From contig NC_054879.1 of the NCBI RefSeq assembly GCF_018320785.1, positions 43,762,698-43,826,697 of the forward strand: a DNA stretch of 64,000 bases, in the 5' to 3' direction. Below, piece by piece: positions 12,101 through 22,611 of the stretch. A model generated the notes under the pieces. The model was not told where the DNA came from. It saw only the letters and a program-made list of their open reading frames with translations, and did not search any database. This stretch comes from Cheilinus undulatus. Its lineage: Eukaryota > Chordata > Actinopteri > Labriformes > Labridae. Every line of letters starts with the position of its first letter. Position 1 is the first letter of the stretch. The position numbers were made by a program, and so were the translations under genes.

Positions 12101-15100
12101 GGTCCCATGTTTCCTGTTTTATTTTGTAGTTGCCTTCCCTTGTGTGTTATTCCAGTTTTGCTTCCTGCCTGAGTTTCCCTCCACTTTGATTATCCTTCAC
12201 CAGGTTCACCTGCTGAGATCATGAGGAAAAGCCATTAACAAAACTTACTTAAAACAAAGTCCAACAAAAGCAAAATCCACAGGGAGCACGAGGAGAAAAC
12301 ACTGAGATTAACACGAGGAGTCTGGCTGTGTCTGGCGGTTTATTGCAAATGTCTTCCTCGTGCTTGTTACTCCTCGTGTTAATCTCAGTGTTTTCTCCTC
12401 GTGCTCCCTGTGGATTTTGCTTTTGTTGGACTTTGTTTTAAGTAAGTTTTGTTAATGGCTTTTCCTCATGATCCTCAGTTGCTTTTTCCTGGACTTTAGT
12501 TTGTTTAATTAAATCTTTCTGTTTTATCTGCATTTGGGTCCTCCCTTTTGAGTTTTTTCCCCGTAACCCGTGACAGAATAAACCGACCCAGACACAGGGA
12601 GACACAGAGCTTAAATACACAGGGAGTGATTAACAATGGCAGACAGGTGTGCACAATCAGACACAGGTGAAACTGGTGGAGGATAATCAAAGTGGAGGGA
12701 AACTCAGGCAGGAAGCAAAACTGGAATAACACACAAGGGAAGGCAACTACAAAATAAAACAGGAAACATGGGACCTAACACAAGAAGCACACAAGGACTG
12801 AAAACTGAACACAAGAAGCAAAACTACAGAAACACTGAAAACACAGGAGGATACAAAGAACCAAGGAGTGAACTCAAACACAGGGAGTAAAACTAAACAT
12901 GAGACATAGGAATTAACCAAACATGAAACACAGGGAATAACTAGACATAAAATACAAGGAGTAACTAAACATAAAACACAGGGAGTAACTAAATACTAGA
13001 AACAGGAAAATACTACACAAGAAACACGAGGGCTAAAGAAAACTCCTAATAAACTCCAAACCTAAAACAAGATCAAACTAGAAAACAAGAATTCACAAAG
13101 ATAACCATATGAAAACTCAGAAACATAATAAATCAAAACCTGGATCATGACACACACAGTATTTGGTCAGCAGTTTCTCCATTCCCAAAGTTTAACTTTA
13201 CAACTATTTGTGTTAGATTTTAGACAACCTGAGCATGCAGATCAAGGCAGGAGAAACCACAGCTTTTGTTGGACCAAGTGGATCTGGAAAGAGCACCACT
13301 GTCCAACTCATCCAGAGATTTTATGACCCAAAGGAAGGCATGGTAATAATCTGAGCCACTACACAGCTACACGACATATCACTGAAAAGTTTAAAACTTT
13401 CAGTGCACTGATAAAAATCTACAATTCATGTTCACAGGTGACTTTAGATGGCCATGACATACGTACTCTAAACATCCAGTGGCTCAGATCTCTCATTGGT
13501 ATAGTCGAGCAGGAGCCGGTGCTGTTTGCCACAACGATTGCAGAAAACATCCGGTTTGGTCGACCTGGAGTCAACATTGAGGACATCATTGAGGCGACAA
13601 AACAGGCTAATGCTTACAATTTCATTATGGATCTACCACAGGTATGTTTGTGTACTCAAAGGTGATAAAAAAGTAACAAAAACAGTCAAACATTTGAGTC
13701 TGAAGAGGCAAAATGAACATGCTGCTTCTTATCCACAAGAAATTTGATACCCTGGTGGGAGAAGGTGGAGGACAGATGAGTGGAGGACAGAAGCAGAGGA
13801 TTGCAATCGCTAGAGCTCTGATACGCAACCCAAAGATCCTGCTGCTGGATATGGCCACTTCTGCTTTAGACAATGAGAGTGAGGCTGTAGTCCAGGAAGC
13901 CTTGGATAAGGTCCGCTACTTATAGGTTACATAAATGAATGCACTCTGATAATAAGCCAGCTGATTACCCTCTAATATTCCCTTTTGTGCAGGTGCGGAC
14001 GGGCAGGACGACTATCTCTATAGCTCACCGTCTTTCCACTATCAGGAATGCAGATGTGATCATCGGTTTTGATCATGGACAGGCTGTGGAGAAGGGAACG
14101 CACAGTGAGCTGTTAGAAAGGCAAGGAGTCTACTTCACCCTGGTCACCCTGCAGAACCAAGACACGTCTAAAACAGACAATGGTATGCTTTACAGATTCA
14201 TATTAAAGTAATCAAATCTTTAAACGTGGCTTTATGGAGGGCTGCTCAGGGACTGGCACCCTGAGTAGTTTGGGGCACTTGGCTTCATTCAATCAGTCAG
14301 ATTTAGCAATGTCTTGATCCATATATATATTTAAGCTGTTATTTAACTCCAATTGTGCTTTCTTTCCAAATTAACAAAACTCTTATATAATTATTTGCTG
14401 AAATATTCTGTCTCTCTAAAATGCCTCGTGGTTTAGATCTAACCCGCTCACTGGCTGGGCCATATAACCCCTCCCCTGATATAAAACAGTCATGCCATAC
14501 TAGCAAACATGAGTCCTTAGTGCACTGTATGCCCATGGTTGAAGGGTGTGGAGCACCAATCAATCAGATAACAACATCATAGAAACAGCTCCAACACAGG
14601 ATCCAAATCCCATAGTTCACATGAAAGATCTAACTCTTTGAACCAGCTTGCTCACGATCAACATAACACTGGTGAGGGGGATTTTGTGGCTCTTTCTTGC
14701 CTTGAAAAAGGAAAAAAGACAAGGGTCTGTCCACTCCTAACACACATCCTTCATACTTTTTGTTTATTTGCACAAGTTTCTGCATTACAGTGCTGTGCTA
14801 GGTGGAGAGATGAAGCTCTTCTTTTCAGTTTTCTTTTTTATGTACACAGCAAGAAAACAAAGTGTTGAATTCTCAGTGTTAAACATTTCAGAGTTGATTT
14901 TAATTCCCAAAGTGTGATTTATAACTCCATTCAGAGTTAAATGGACCTCTATGTTGGAGTTGTTTGACAGATTTGATGCAATGAATGTTATTCCAACTCT
15001 GTAGAGAGTTCATTGTTCTAAGCTCCGCCCACTCATGCACGATTGGGCAGTGTGTTGAGTTTTAGATGGATTCATATGTGTTAAGATGGGTTTAGATGTT

Positions 15101-18100
15101 GACTGGTATATAGTGATCACTGCTGGGATTCCTTTGCTTTTGTTTCGGGGGAATTATTGTCATTTTTCATGTTAAACACTTCTGCACCGTGAGTGAAGTT
15201 ATCCACTGAGTTGGTCACTTCCAGCTTGTGGTAGGGGGAAACATACATAAAGTAGGTGTGGAGGGCAAACTCTCGATCAAGGTTATAATAATTTTAGATT
15301 TATTCATACGTATGTAATTTATTTACTTTATACCTTTTCTTTCAACTTTAAGATTATATTTGATTTTTTTTTGACTGATTTGATAGTTTAGTTTTTATTT
15401 TGCAAAAACACTTTTAGTTTTATTTGATTTTTTTTAAGCAATGTGGGATATTTGTTAGGGGCAATACCCAAAAGTGCTATTCAATTTTCATTTTATGTAT
15501 GTTATTTTAATGTTTGTATACAACCCAAGACCTTAAATTACCATTCTGTGAATTCATCTTCAATAAGATCAGGCCACTTTATTCTCTCCAGGCTTGGGTG
15601 TCCATGTCAGTCAGTGTGCTGCTGTGAAAGACTGAAACTAGGGAGATTTTGTCTCTAATTTTATTTTATTTTAGTTAGTTTTGTTAACATAGAATGAAGT
15701 TTTGTTTTTTATAAATCCTAGTTTTTATTTAGTTTCAGTGTACTAAAATAATTTGAACATTTTAGTATTAGTTATTTAGTTAGTTTTAGTGAACTGTAAA
15801 ACCCTTGCTTTCCACTCAGGACATGTTCCAGATCTGTATTTGTCTCTTTGTTCCTTTCCTGCAATAAGACGGCTGACTTTGACTTTACCAGTTGTTCAAT
15901 GCACCGTACCGTATCTTTATTAAATTTAATAGGTGCCTTGCACTGTGTAAATAATTAAGATTATAGATATCCCACTTTACACCCAAAGAGAAAGGAGAAG
16001 ACATGATACTGTATAAAAAGCACACTTTAACGTGTGTTAAAAATTAACACTACAAGATACTTACAATATTAACACTTTTCAAAAAGTTAATTTAACTCTG
16101 TACCCTTGAGAATTATACGAACTTGCTAAAAGTGTTAAATCTAACACAATAGGAGTTAAATCATCAACACTGACGATTTGCTGTGAGTGCAAGTTTTGTC
16201 CAACATGGTGTTTGAAGAGAGGTTTCAGTACAAGGGAGGGTGAGACAAAGAGCTGTAAATAGTCAGAAATGCAGAAATTAAAACTTGTTCAAAAAACAAA
16301 TAGAGGGGAAAAAGTGAACAAACATGACTGACAGAACATGAGATTGTACTTCTTTTTAGAAGTGCAGCATTTTCGTACGAAGAAAAACTGACTGTGTGCG
16401 AAGACCTTTAGTTCAGCTGCTCTACCAGGACTTGAACTGGTGACTCTCATGTTCTTACAGGCTGAGCTACTGCCACCCAAACTGCTTTTAGTATCCAAAA
16501 TTTAAATTTTGGTGTGACTGAGTGTGCCAAACATCTGCAGACTTTTTACGTGGCTAAAGCTACTTGCTGCTTTTTTCTTTTGACCCTCATATTTTACACC
16601 GTGCATCTGAATCATGCTGCCCTTTTGCTTGAATTACATAATTATTACTGGTCATTTAAAAGTCAGTATTTGCAAGAAGTAAAGCGGTGCCGCTTTGTTA
16701 TTTCCCCTCAAGATGAAATCAGTGAAGCTCTTGAAGACTTCAGCGTCAAAGCAAGGAGTGGAAGCCTCAGAGCCAGCAAGAGGTAATCAGGCTAAAAAAG
16801 ATCTGATCAAAAAGATAAATGCAGTTTTTAAAATATACATATATATACTCTTATGCTTCCAATATTCCTCCCATAGGAGCATTACTCGACTGAGATCTCA
16901 GAGCACTTTATCATCAGGCAGCCTCAAGATCCTCCCAGACATGATGATGACACCAGGATCACAGACATATGAGGAAGGTGCAGAAGAGGAACAGGAGGAG
17001 TCAGCCCCAGTTGCTCGTATCCTCAAATACAACCAGCCTGAATGGCCCTACATGCTGCTGGGCTCACTGGGAGCAGCTGTGAATGGCTCTGTTAACCCTA
17101 TCTATGCTGTCCTGTTCAGTCAAATTCTCGGGGTAAATGCTGTGATTTCTTAACCCTACTTGTGTGTTGGATTGAAGTTATGAATCCCAAGTCATTTTCA
17201 CGATTTTGATATTTGCAGACGTTTGCAATTCGTGACTTGGATGAGCAGAGGGCGCAGATCAACGGGATATGTGTTCTGTTTTGCATTGTGGCTGTGGCGA
17301 GCGTCTTTTCACAGTTTTTACAGGTTTGCATCCAAATGTACACATTTACAGCATACATCACCACATCAGAACAGAATGATTTAGTAATGACATACATTTG
17401 GGATTCCAGGGATATGCTTTTGCAAAATCCGGAGAGCTGCTGACCCGTCGTCTAAGGAAAGTGGGCTTCCAGGCCATGTTAAAACAGGAGGTTGGCTGGT
17501 TTGACGACCCCATCAACAGCCCGGGAGCGCTGACCACCAGACTGGCCACTGATGCATCCATGGTGCAGGGGGTGAGTAGCAGATTTATATGCCTGTATCC
17601 ATTATTTACAATATTAATACCACAAATAGCCAACTTAGAATTGTCCTGGTATGATTCTTCAGGCAACTGGTTCTCAGATTGGCATGATCGTCAACTCACT
17701 GACCAACATTGGAGCGTCTTTCATCATTGCTTTCTACTTCAGCTGGAAGCTAACTTTGGTGATTTTATGCTTCCTGCCCCTCATCGGGCTCTCGGGAGTG
17801 TTCCAAGCCAAAATGCTGACAGGATTTGCAAATGAAGATAAAAAGTCAATGGAAGAAGCTGGTCGGGTGAGCCACACAGACGTGTTACTCTTAACCAGAT
17901 AGCCATATTAGCGAGGTGCTGATTTTCATCAGACATAACACTAATGCTGTTATGGCCCATTCTTTTATGTTACTGCTATGTTTCTACTTTTATGTCAAAA
18001 ATAACCCTAACCCTTTGTAATTGAATAGCCCTGGCATATATATTCTCTTCTTTCCTGAGTCTGTTTGCTTATACAAAATGAAACGCGATTAATATAGATT

Positions 18101-18460
18101 AAAAATGAATAATATTTAATCATGATTAATTGAAATAAATCCACAGAAACCCTGTGATTAATCTGACTGAAAATTTTAAACGTTTGACATCACTAATAAA
18201 TAAATAAATAAATCCCATGCAACCTGAGCAGAGCTTGAGCAGTTTTGCAAAAAAAAGGAATGGAATAAAATTGCAGTGTCCAGATGTACAAGACGGACCT
18301 TTCCACACAGACTCAGTGCTGTGATTGCAGCCAGATGTGCAGCTAATAAATACTGACTTGAAGGGGGTGAATATTTAAGCAGCCGCTTATTTTACATTAC
18401 ATATTATATTTAATTGACATCACTTTGAAGAAATCTGCTTGTACTGTGATATTTTTGCAC

Positions 18461-18492
<32 letters not shown>

Positions 18493-21400
18493 TGCTCCCA
18501 CAGGTATCCAGTGAGGCTCTTGCGAACATCAGGACGATTGCAGGCTTGGCCAAAGAGAGCTCCTTCGTGGAATCGTACGAGCAGAAGCTCGAGCTTCCAT
18601 ATAAATCTGCCAAGAAGAAAGCCAACATCTACGGGCTCTGTTTCGGTTTTGCCCAGTGTGTCATCTTTATGGCATATGCTGCTTCGTTCAGATTTGGAGG
18701 CTATCTGGTTAGCTCTGAAGGGTTACAATATATGATTGTTTTCAGGTTGGTCAAATTATTTATTGTATTAAAATCTGCATTTCTTATGCTTGGTCTTACG
18801 TTAACCCAGTGCTCATATGATGCTTCTACAGAGTGATCTCAGCTGTTGTGATCAGTGGGACAGCACTGGGAAGGGCCTCCTCCTTCACTCCAGATTACGC
18901 CAAAGCCAAAACTGCTGCCACTCAATTTTTTAAACTCATAGACAGAGTTCCTAAAATCAGCACAAGCCAGACAGAAGGAGTGAAATGGGTGAGTGATTTC
19001 TTTTGGCATGCCAAATGATACATTAAAGACCCTGTAGAGTGAAAATAAATCTGTATGTAGGTTTGTTGTATGATAGGTCACTGTGTTATGAACCCCCAGG
19101 TTAAATTTCAGTCAAATAAAACATCTTTAAATTTATAAAAATTAGGCTTCAAAATCATGAAAAATGAGGCAGTGAAATCTGCTCCAGGTGTGGGTGTGTC
19201 TGTTGAATGAACTGAAGCCACGCCCACTCAGGAGAAATACAGCCCCCTCAGATTTAAAAAATGCCACAACCTGAATGGGGGAACGCACTCAAACTATTAG
19301 CTCACCCTTTGACCTTACATTGACCTTGTGGTCACAGTACAGCTGACTGGCTCTGTGCCAGAGAAGAGACAAAGTCTGTTCTTTTGCTCAAATCTCTGTT
19401 ATGATGCTTTAAATCAGTGATGCTCAAAGTGTGGCTCTTTTGTGATGATTTGTGGCTCTTTAATGTCTAAATTATTATTCCTCCAGAAAACCTTAAAAAA
19501 GTGACACTTTGACCTCAGAAATTACCCATTGCAAGTCACATTAATTTGCTTTTTTTTTTTTTTTTTTTTTTTTACCTTTTTTCACTTTTGTGCCATCTTT
19601 AATGAATTGTTACTGCTTTAAGCCCACTTTTGCCACTTCTTTTTGCCATTTCTTTTAGCAAGTTTTATTCCATTTTGGCCTTTTTTTCACCAGGTTTTAC
19701 CTCTTTTAACCTGCTTATTGCTATTATTCCCCTTTCTTGTCATTTTTTGCCCATTTAAGATGCCTTTTGCTACGAAATGCCACCTTTTTTGCCACCCTAT
19801 ACTGCTTTTTGCCAATTGATTCCCACCTTTTTGCTGCTTTTTGCCTATTTTAGTCAGTTTTCACTCATTTTTTACAACATTTTAATATTTTTTGCCCTTT
19901 TTGGCCATTTTTGCCACCCTTTATTTTTTTTTTGTCACTTTTTACCCATTTTTGACACCTTTCTCTCAGTTTTTGCCACTTTCCTCCCAGATTTTGTCAT
20001 TTTGTATTCTTGCCACATCTCTCCCAGTTTTTGACTATTTTTGCCACCTTTAACAAGTTCTTAGTGCCACTTTAACCCATTTTTGCCACTTTTCCCCACT
20101 TAGATTATGGCTCTTACAAAGTTATTTTTCAACAGTTTGGCTCTTTGGTTGAGCAGGGTTGAGTAACACTGCTATAAATGATCCATAGACCACTGTGGCT
20201 GATAGATTTGGCAAATTTAGAGTATTTAACTGACTGTTAACTTTCAATAAGTGCAGAGACATCAGCTAACATCAGACTGTACTGAGATGAACTGCTCTGT
20301 GATTTTAGATTGTAGTGTTCTGCACATATTTGCCCCGCCCACATGAAACCCAGTCAGGAAAGAGGGGAAAAACTTTCTAATGGTCTAAATCCAGAGTTCA
20401 GCCACATGTAGATCTCTGTGTTTTCACATGTTTACAGAAACCGAATCCCAACATATGTAGTGTGTTAAGACTCAAATTTTGGATTTCACTTTACAGGTTC
20501 TTTAAAGGAGGTAACTTTGTTATGGTTGAACCTTTTGTCGCCCTGTTCTTCATCTTTAGAATTCATTCAGAGGCGATGTACAGTTCCTTAATTGCAAGTT
20601 CACCTATCCGACTCGGCCAGATATCCAGGTACTGAAGGGCCTGGTTGTGTCTGTGAAGCCGGGGCAGACTTTGGCGTTTGTTGGGAGCAGCGGTTGTGGG
20701 AAAAGCACCAGTGTCCAACTGTTGGAAAGATTTTATGATCCCGATGAAGGAAGAGTGGTACGTAGACTAATTTGGACTTTGATGTTATTGATCCCTGAAT
20801 GGGCTCATCCGTTCCAAAGCATCTCTTAACTGTGTTATCCTCCATTTCAGTTGATTGATGGTCACCCGTCTCGTACAGTGAATGTGCCCTTCCTTAGATC
20901 TCAGATTGGCATTGTGTCCCAGGAGCCAGTGTTGTTTGACTGCAGCATAGCAGAGAACATACAGTATGGGGATAATACTCGTACCGTCAGCATGGAGGAG
21001 GTAGTGGAGGCCGCTAAGAAAGCCTTCCTCCATGACTTTGTGATGGCACTACCAGATGTGAGTGGTTTTTGTAGTTTTCTTACCAGACATGACCACACAA
21101 TTCTTCCAGGTCAAGTCTTAACCTCTGTTGAGTCTTCTCATCATTCGTACAATGCAAACTAAGTCGCATTAGCTTGTGTACTATTTTCATCTTTCTCCGC
21201 TTTCTGTCAATAACTTTGAAAGAAATATGAGACTCAAGTTGGCGCCCAGGGCTCCCAGCTGTCCAGAGGACAAAAACAACGCATTGCCATTGCTCGGGCC
21301 ATTGTCAGAAATCCCAAAATCCTGCTGCTTGATGAAGCTACCTCTGCCCTGGACACAGAGAGTGAAAAGGTAATCCATGTCTTAAACCATAAAACAGCAT

Positions 21401-21694
21401 GGGCATCAGTGTATATTTGTTATTATAGGCATCTTTTATGATATCAACTCCATGTGCTTAAATGATTTGTGACATAGCTCTGTTTTCCTGCAGACTGTCC
21501 AGGCTGCACTGGATGAGGCGAGAAAAGGTCGAACCTGCATCGTCATTGCTCACCGCCTGTCTACGATACAGACCGCTGACATCATCGCTGTAATGTCACA
21601 GGGAGTTGTGATTGAACAAGGCACACATGACACACTGATGGCTATGAGGGGGGCTTATTACAAACTGGTCACCACAGGCGCTCCTGTCAGCTAG
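3194..21694 (+). CDS. abcb11: bile salt export pump (ABC transporter B11), complete
   Basis: ATP-driven exporter of conjugated bile salts at the hepatocyte canalicular membrane; a full transporter (TMD1-NBD1-TMD2-NBD2) of 1303 aa (human 1321). Coding exons: 3194-3245, 3345-3357, 3994-4042, 6108-6349, 6425-6509, 8788-8921, 9002-9173, 10942-11066, 11139-11313, 11390-11503, 11591-11701, 13217-13342, 13438-13641, 13740-13910, 13993-14182, 16713-16782, 16877-17132, 17219-17323, 17410-17571, 17663-17866, 18504-18745, 18832-18988, 20560-20757, 20851-21057, 21223-21369, 21494-21694. All phases agree. NBD1: Walker [10 protein letters not shown] (443-451), signature MSGGQ (547-551), Walker B ILLLDM with Met572 in place of the catalytic Glu, as in human BSEP. 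NBD2: Walker [10 protein letters not shown] (1095-1103), signature LSRGQ (1201-1205), Walker B ILLLDE (Glu1226). N-glycosylation sequons lie in the first extracellular loop. ATG 3194 is chosen because it splices in frame to the conserved VGYFQLFRF. Teleosts have a and b copies; I cannot tell which this is. Confidence 0.97.
3345..3357 (+). other. abcb11: 13-nt coding microexon of abcb11
   Basis: Bounded by TTTTGCAG and GTGAGT. It is the only phase-compatible link I found between the ATG exon (ends phase 1) and the exon at 3994 (needs phase 2), giving the residues DIERG. The N-terminal cytosolic tail is poorly conserved, so protein similarity cannot confirm it. Confidence 0.65.
4200..4795. repeat. 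interspersed repeat in abcb11 intron 3, unclassified
   Basis: The stretch contains motifs I recognise as very common in fish introns (CCCTATGGGACTTCC; GCACTTCCGCATCAGCTTC; GGAGGTTGCCGCTT). No inverted ends or duplication were identified. It adjoins the hAT fragment to its right. Confidence 0.55.
4790..5242 (-). mobile_element. 5' part of a hAT transposon (Charlie-like ends)
   Basis: On the minus strand it begins CAGTGGTTCTCAAACTGGGG, the classic hAT-Charlie terminal inverted repeat. It then runs into a short coding stretch (about 5015-4790) reading [20 protein letters not shown], typical of the start of ZBED-like hAT transposases. The frame then shifts: the continuation resembling [20 protein letters not shown] lies in another frame. 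The catalytic domain and other end are absent, so this is a dead fragment. Confidence 0.65.
5392..5993. mobile_element. TTAA-flanked non-autonomous DNA element, copy 1
   Basis: Same family as 42157-42430, 48682-49692 and 56107-56622. Shared blocks include ACATGCCTGTGAAG-like, GGAGGGCCAACC and GGGGCGGGGCTAACTCCCCA. The right end reads ATACGTCCTC then TTAA (5994-5997). The left end is decayed and the centre carries a tRNA-like insert. It ends about 115 bp before abcb11 exon 4. Confidence 0.75.
5655..5712 (-). mobile_element. tRNA-like SINE head nested in the TTAA element
   Basis: On the minus strand an A box (GGATAGCTCAGTGGGTTA) and a B box (GGTTCAAACCC) lie at tRNA spacing. The other family copies lack it, so it is an insertion. 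No acceptor-stem pairing was evident, so it is a SINE head or tRNA relic, not a functional tRNA. Confidence 0.5.
6566..8744 (-). mobile_element. 5'-truncated Tx1/L1-type LINE in abcb11 intron 5
   Basis: The minus strand encodes the C-terminal half of a reverse transcriptase (8767-7373). It starts just before the palm motif [10 protein letters not shown] and continues through the thumb and connection regions. One TGA ends this reading frame at 7373. The same frame then resumes with ITPAKLHKF and a CCHC-like [14 protein letters not shown] stretch (about 7350-7050), so the copy is only lightly damaged. The 3' end is a poly-A (T run from 6564 on the plus strand). A 12-bp duplication GGGAAACACATT flanks it (6554-6565 and 8745-8756), proving retrotransposition. 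The 5' end is truncated, as is usual for LINEs. The insert ends only 43 bp before abcb11 exon 6. Confidence 0.92.
9340..9700. repeat. degenerate tandem repeat, AACTAACTA-rich
   Basis: Recurring blocks of the type GGTACACAAATTTGAAAAGTT followed by AGGTAACAAAT and CTAACCA start near 9358, 9433 and 9553. Irregular spacing shows decay. It lies in abcb11 intron 7. Confidence 0.6.
9880..10510. repeat. GCTA-rich tandem duplication, about 350-bp unit
   Basis: Two diverged copies (about 9890-10200 and 10245-10500) share GTAGCTTATGTGG-like, AGCTACATAG and GGAGCTCATGG blocks in the same order. The whole tract is saturated with GCTA/TAGC. It lies in abcb11 intron 7. Confidence 0.7.
11724..13152. mobile_element. 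near-perfect 1.43-kb palindromic fold-back element
   Basis: Outer arms 11724-12212 and 12664-13152 are both 489 bp and identical base for base over nearly all their length when one is reverse-complemented; I saw differences only near the inner ends. Inner arms 12213-12321 and 12369-12478 are also reverse complements, around a loop at 12322-12368. A 185-bp segment (12479-12663) is present on one side only. The ends are TGTCATGATCC and GGATCATGACA, flanked by a 5-bp CACAC (11719-11723, 13153-13157). Each arm holds about five copies of a 24-bp unit like AGTTACTCCCTGTGTTTTATG. There is no coding potential. It lies in abcb11 intron 11. Class unresolved. Confidence 0.9.
14845..16185. mobile_element. 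non-autonomous DNA element with CACAGCAA ends
   Basis: The left end is CACAGCAAGAAAACAAAGTG and the right end is complementary to CACAGCAAATCGTCAGTG. Subterminal GTGTTA/TAACAC motifs recur on both sides. The middle (about 15270-15790) is a T/A-rich stretch with repeated TTAGTTAGTTTT, probably a second inserted repeat. No clear target duplication. It lies in abcb11 intron 15. Confidence 0.6.
16418..16485 (-). mobile_element. tRNA-derived SINE head
   Basis: The minus strand reads GGTGGCAGTAGCTCAGCCTG (A box) and, about 30 nt later, AGTTCAAGTCCTGG (B box). It resembles the tRNA-like head of several fish SINEs. No tail family was identified. Confidence 0.5.
18205..18400 (+). mobile_element. 3' fragment of a Tc1-like transposon
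   Basis: It matches, in the same order, the last part of the Tc1 element at 44940-46156 (GAGCAGAGCTTGAGCAGTTTT; AATGCAGTGTCCAGATG-like; TAATAAATACTGACTTG; GGGGGTGAATATTT). It corresponds to the transposase C-terminus and 3' end only. It lies in abcb11 intron 20. Confidence 0.75.
18461..18489 (+). repeat. 29-nt poly-A run before an abcb11 acceptor
   Basis: An uninterrupted A29 ends 14 nt before exon 21 (starts 18504), leaving only TATTGCTCCCACAG between the run and the exon. Confidence 0.95.
19415..20171. mobile_element. hAT-type miniature element in abcb11 intron 22
   Basis: The ends CAGTGATGCTCAAAGTG and GGTTGAGTAACACTG are imperfect inverted repeats. They are flanked by an 8-bp duplication CTTTAAAT / CTATAAAT (one mismatch). 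The interior is a run of degenerate TTTTTGCCACTTTT units. It is the inverted counterpart of 58414-59270. Confidence 0.85.
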
Positions 21695-21764
21695 GCCCTA
21701 CACAAAAGATTTTAAGGGAAATTATTTACTTCTGAGTTATAAATTGGATTATTAGAATTTATTT

Positions 21765-22140
21765 CTTATGTGCAATTTGTAGGGAATTTTCCCAGAATTT
21801 CTTGTAAATTCTTGTCAGGAATACAAAAACTCGGGAAACCTTCAGTAATTTGTCAATATTTTAATTGGGATTTTTGGAAATATTTAGGAAATCTGCATAA
21901 TTTTCCCCAAAATGTTAGGAGAATCTTTATCATGGGTAATGTTTCCAGACACTTCTGTGAATTTTTCCATACTTTTGAGAATTTTTTCACTAAAGTTGTT
22001 TAACATTTCCATTGAGAAATTTGGGTTATTTCCCCAGAAAATGACAGAAATTTACAGTTTCTACATCAGAAATATCTGGGAATTTTTCTGGTGATGTTTA
22101 TTAGGATTTTTTAAAATTTCAAAATATTTTTAAGCATTTC
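21765..22140. repeat. GGAAATTTTCC-motif repeat, copy 1
   Basis: Downstream of abcb11, probably within its 3'UTR. It is dense in short palindromic motifs of the type GGGAATTTTCCCAGAATTTC, and the same texture recurs at 25535-26220. No borders were identified. Confidence 0.45.
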
Positions 22141-22605
22141 ATGAAAATGTTGAACTTTTTGTATATTTAATTTTACTTTTTTTTAAAAATCAGGCTGAAA
22201 AGTTTGACATTAGAGACTGTATATAAACCAGAAGATTTTGGCAGAGATTGTGTTTTTTTATACACAATCATTTTTAGTGATTATGATTCACATTTTTCAC
22301 AATGTAAAGAAAAATATTTATTTTGTATTTTTAAAAATTATGAATTTTTATGGTAAAAATAATGCATATTGCCATCATTTTACTGCTTTATTGTATTTTT
22401 TAGTGTATTAAATTTGTTTTTTTTTAATTCTCTTTACTTATTTAAGTTAATGTGCTCTTATACATAAAAATAAACCCAGAGGGGTTTCTCCAACTACAAA
22501 AAAATCATCTTCATTTTTGAGTGAATGTAATATGTTTTTTATAACATTTTTAGTAAAGTTTTTAAAGGAACTGGCAAGAATGCATACATGCATTTTAAAT
22601 TGTGG

Positions 22606-22611
22606 AATAAA
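22606..22611 (+). terminator. abcb11: candidate poly(A) signal of abcb11
   Basis: AATAAA followed by a T/GT-rich stretch. Another AATAAA lies at 22469-22474; either would give a 3'UTR of 0.8-0.9 kb. Confidence 0.4.

Noticed and set aside
11724-13152. pair of inverted long terminal repeats from a retroelement
   Set aside because: The TG..CA ends and 5-bp flank are suggestive, but there is no primer site, polypurine tract or coding remnant, and the arms abut a palindrome. I saw no retroviral or LTR-type coding sequence anywhere in the window.
16418-16485. possible functional tRNA gene on the minus strand
   Set aside because: A and B boxes are present, but I could not form an acceptor stem and the sequence matches SINE heads. 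The same applies to 5655-5712.
19777-20034. open frame of 85 codons rich in Phe, Leu and Pro
   Set aside because: It is a translation of TTTTTGCCACTTTT microrepeats inside a hAT miniature. The long frames at 58475-58876 and 61446-61763 are the same artefact.
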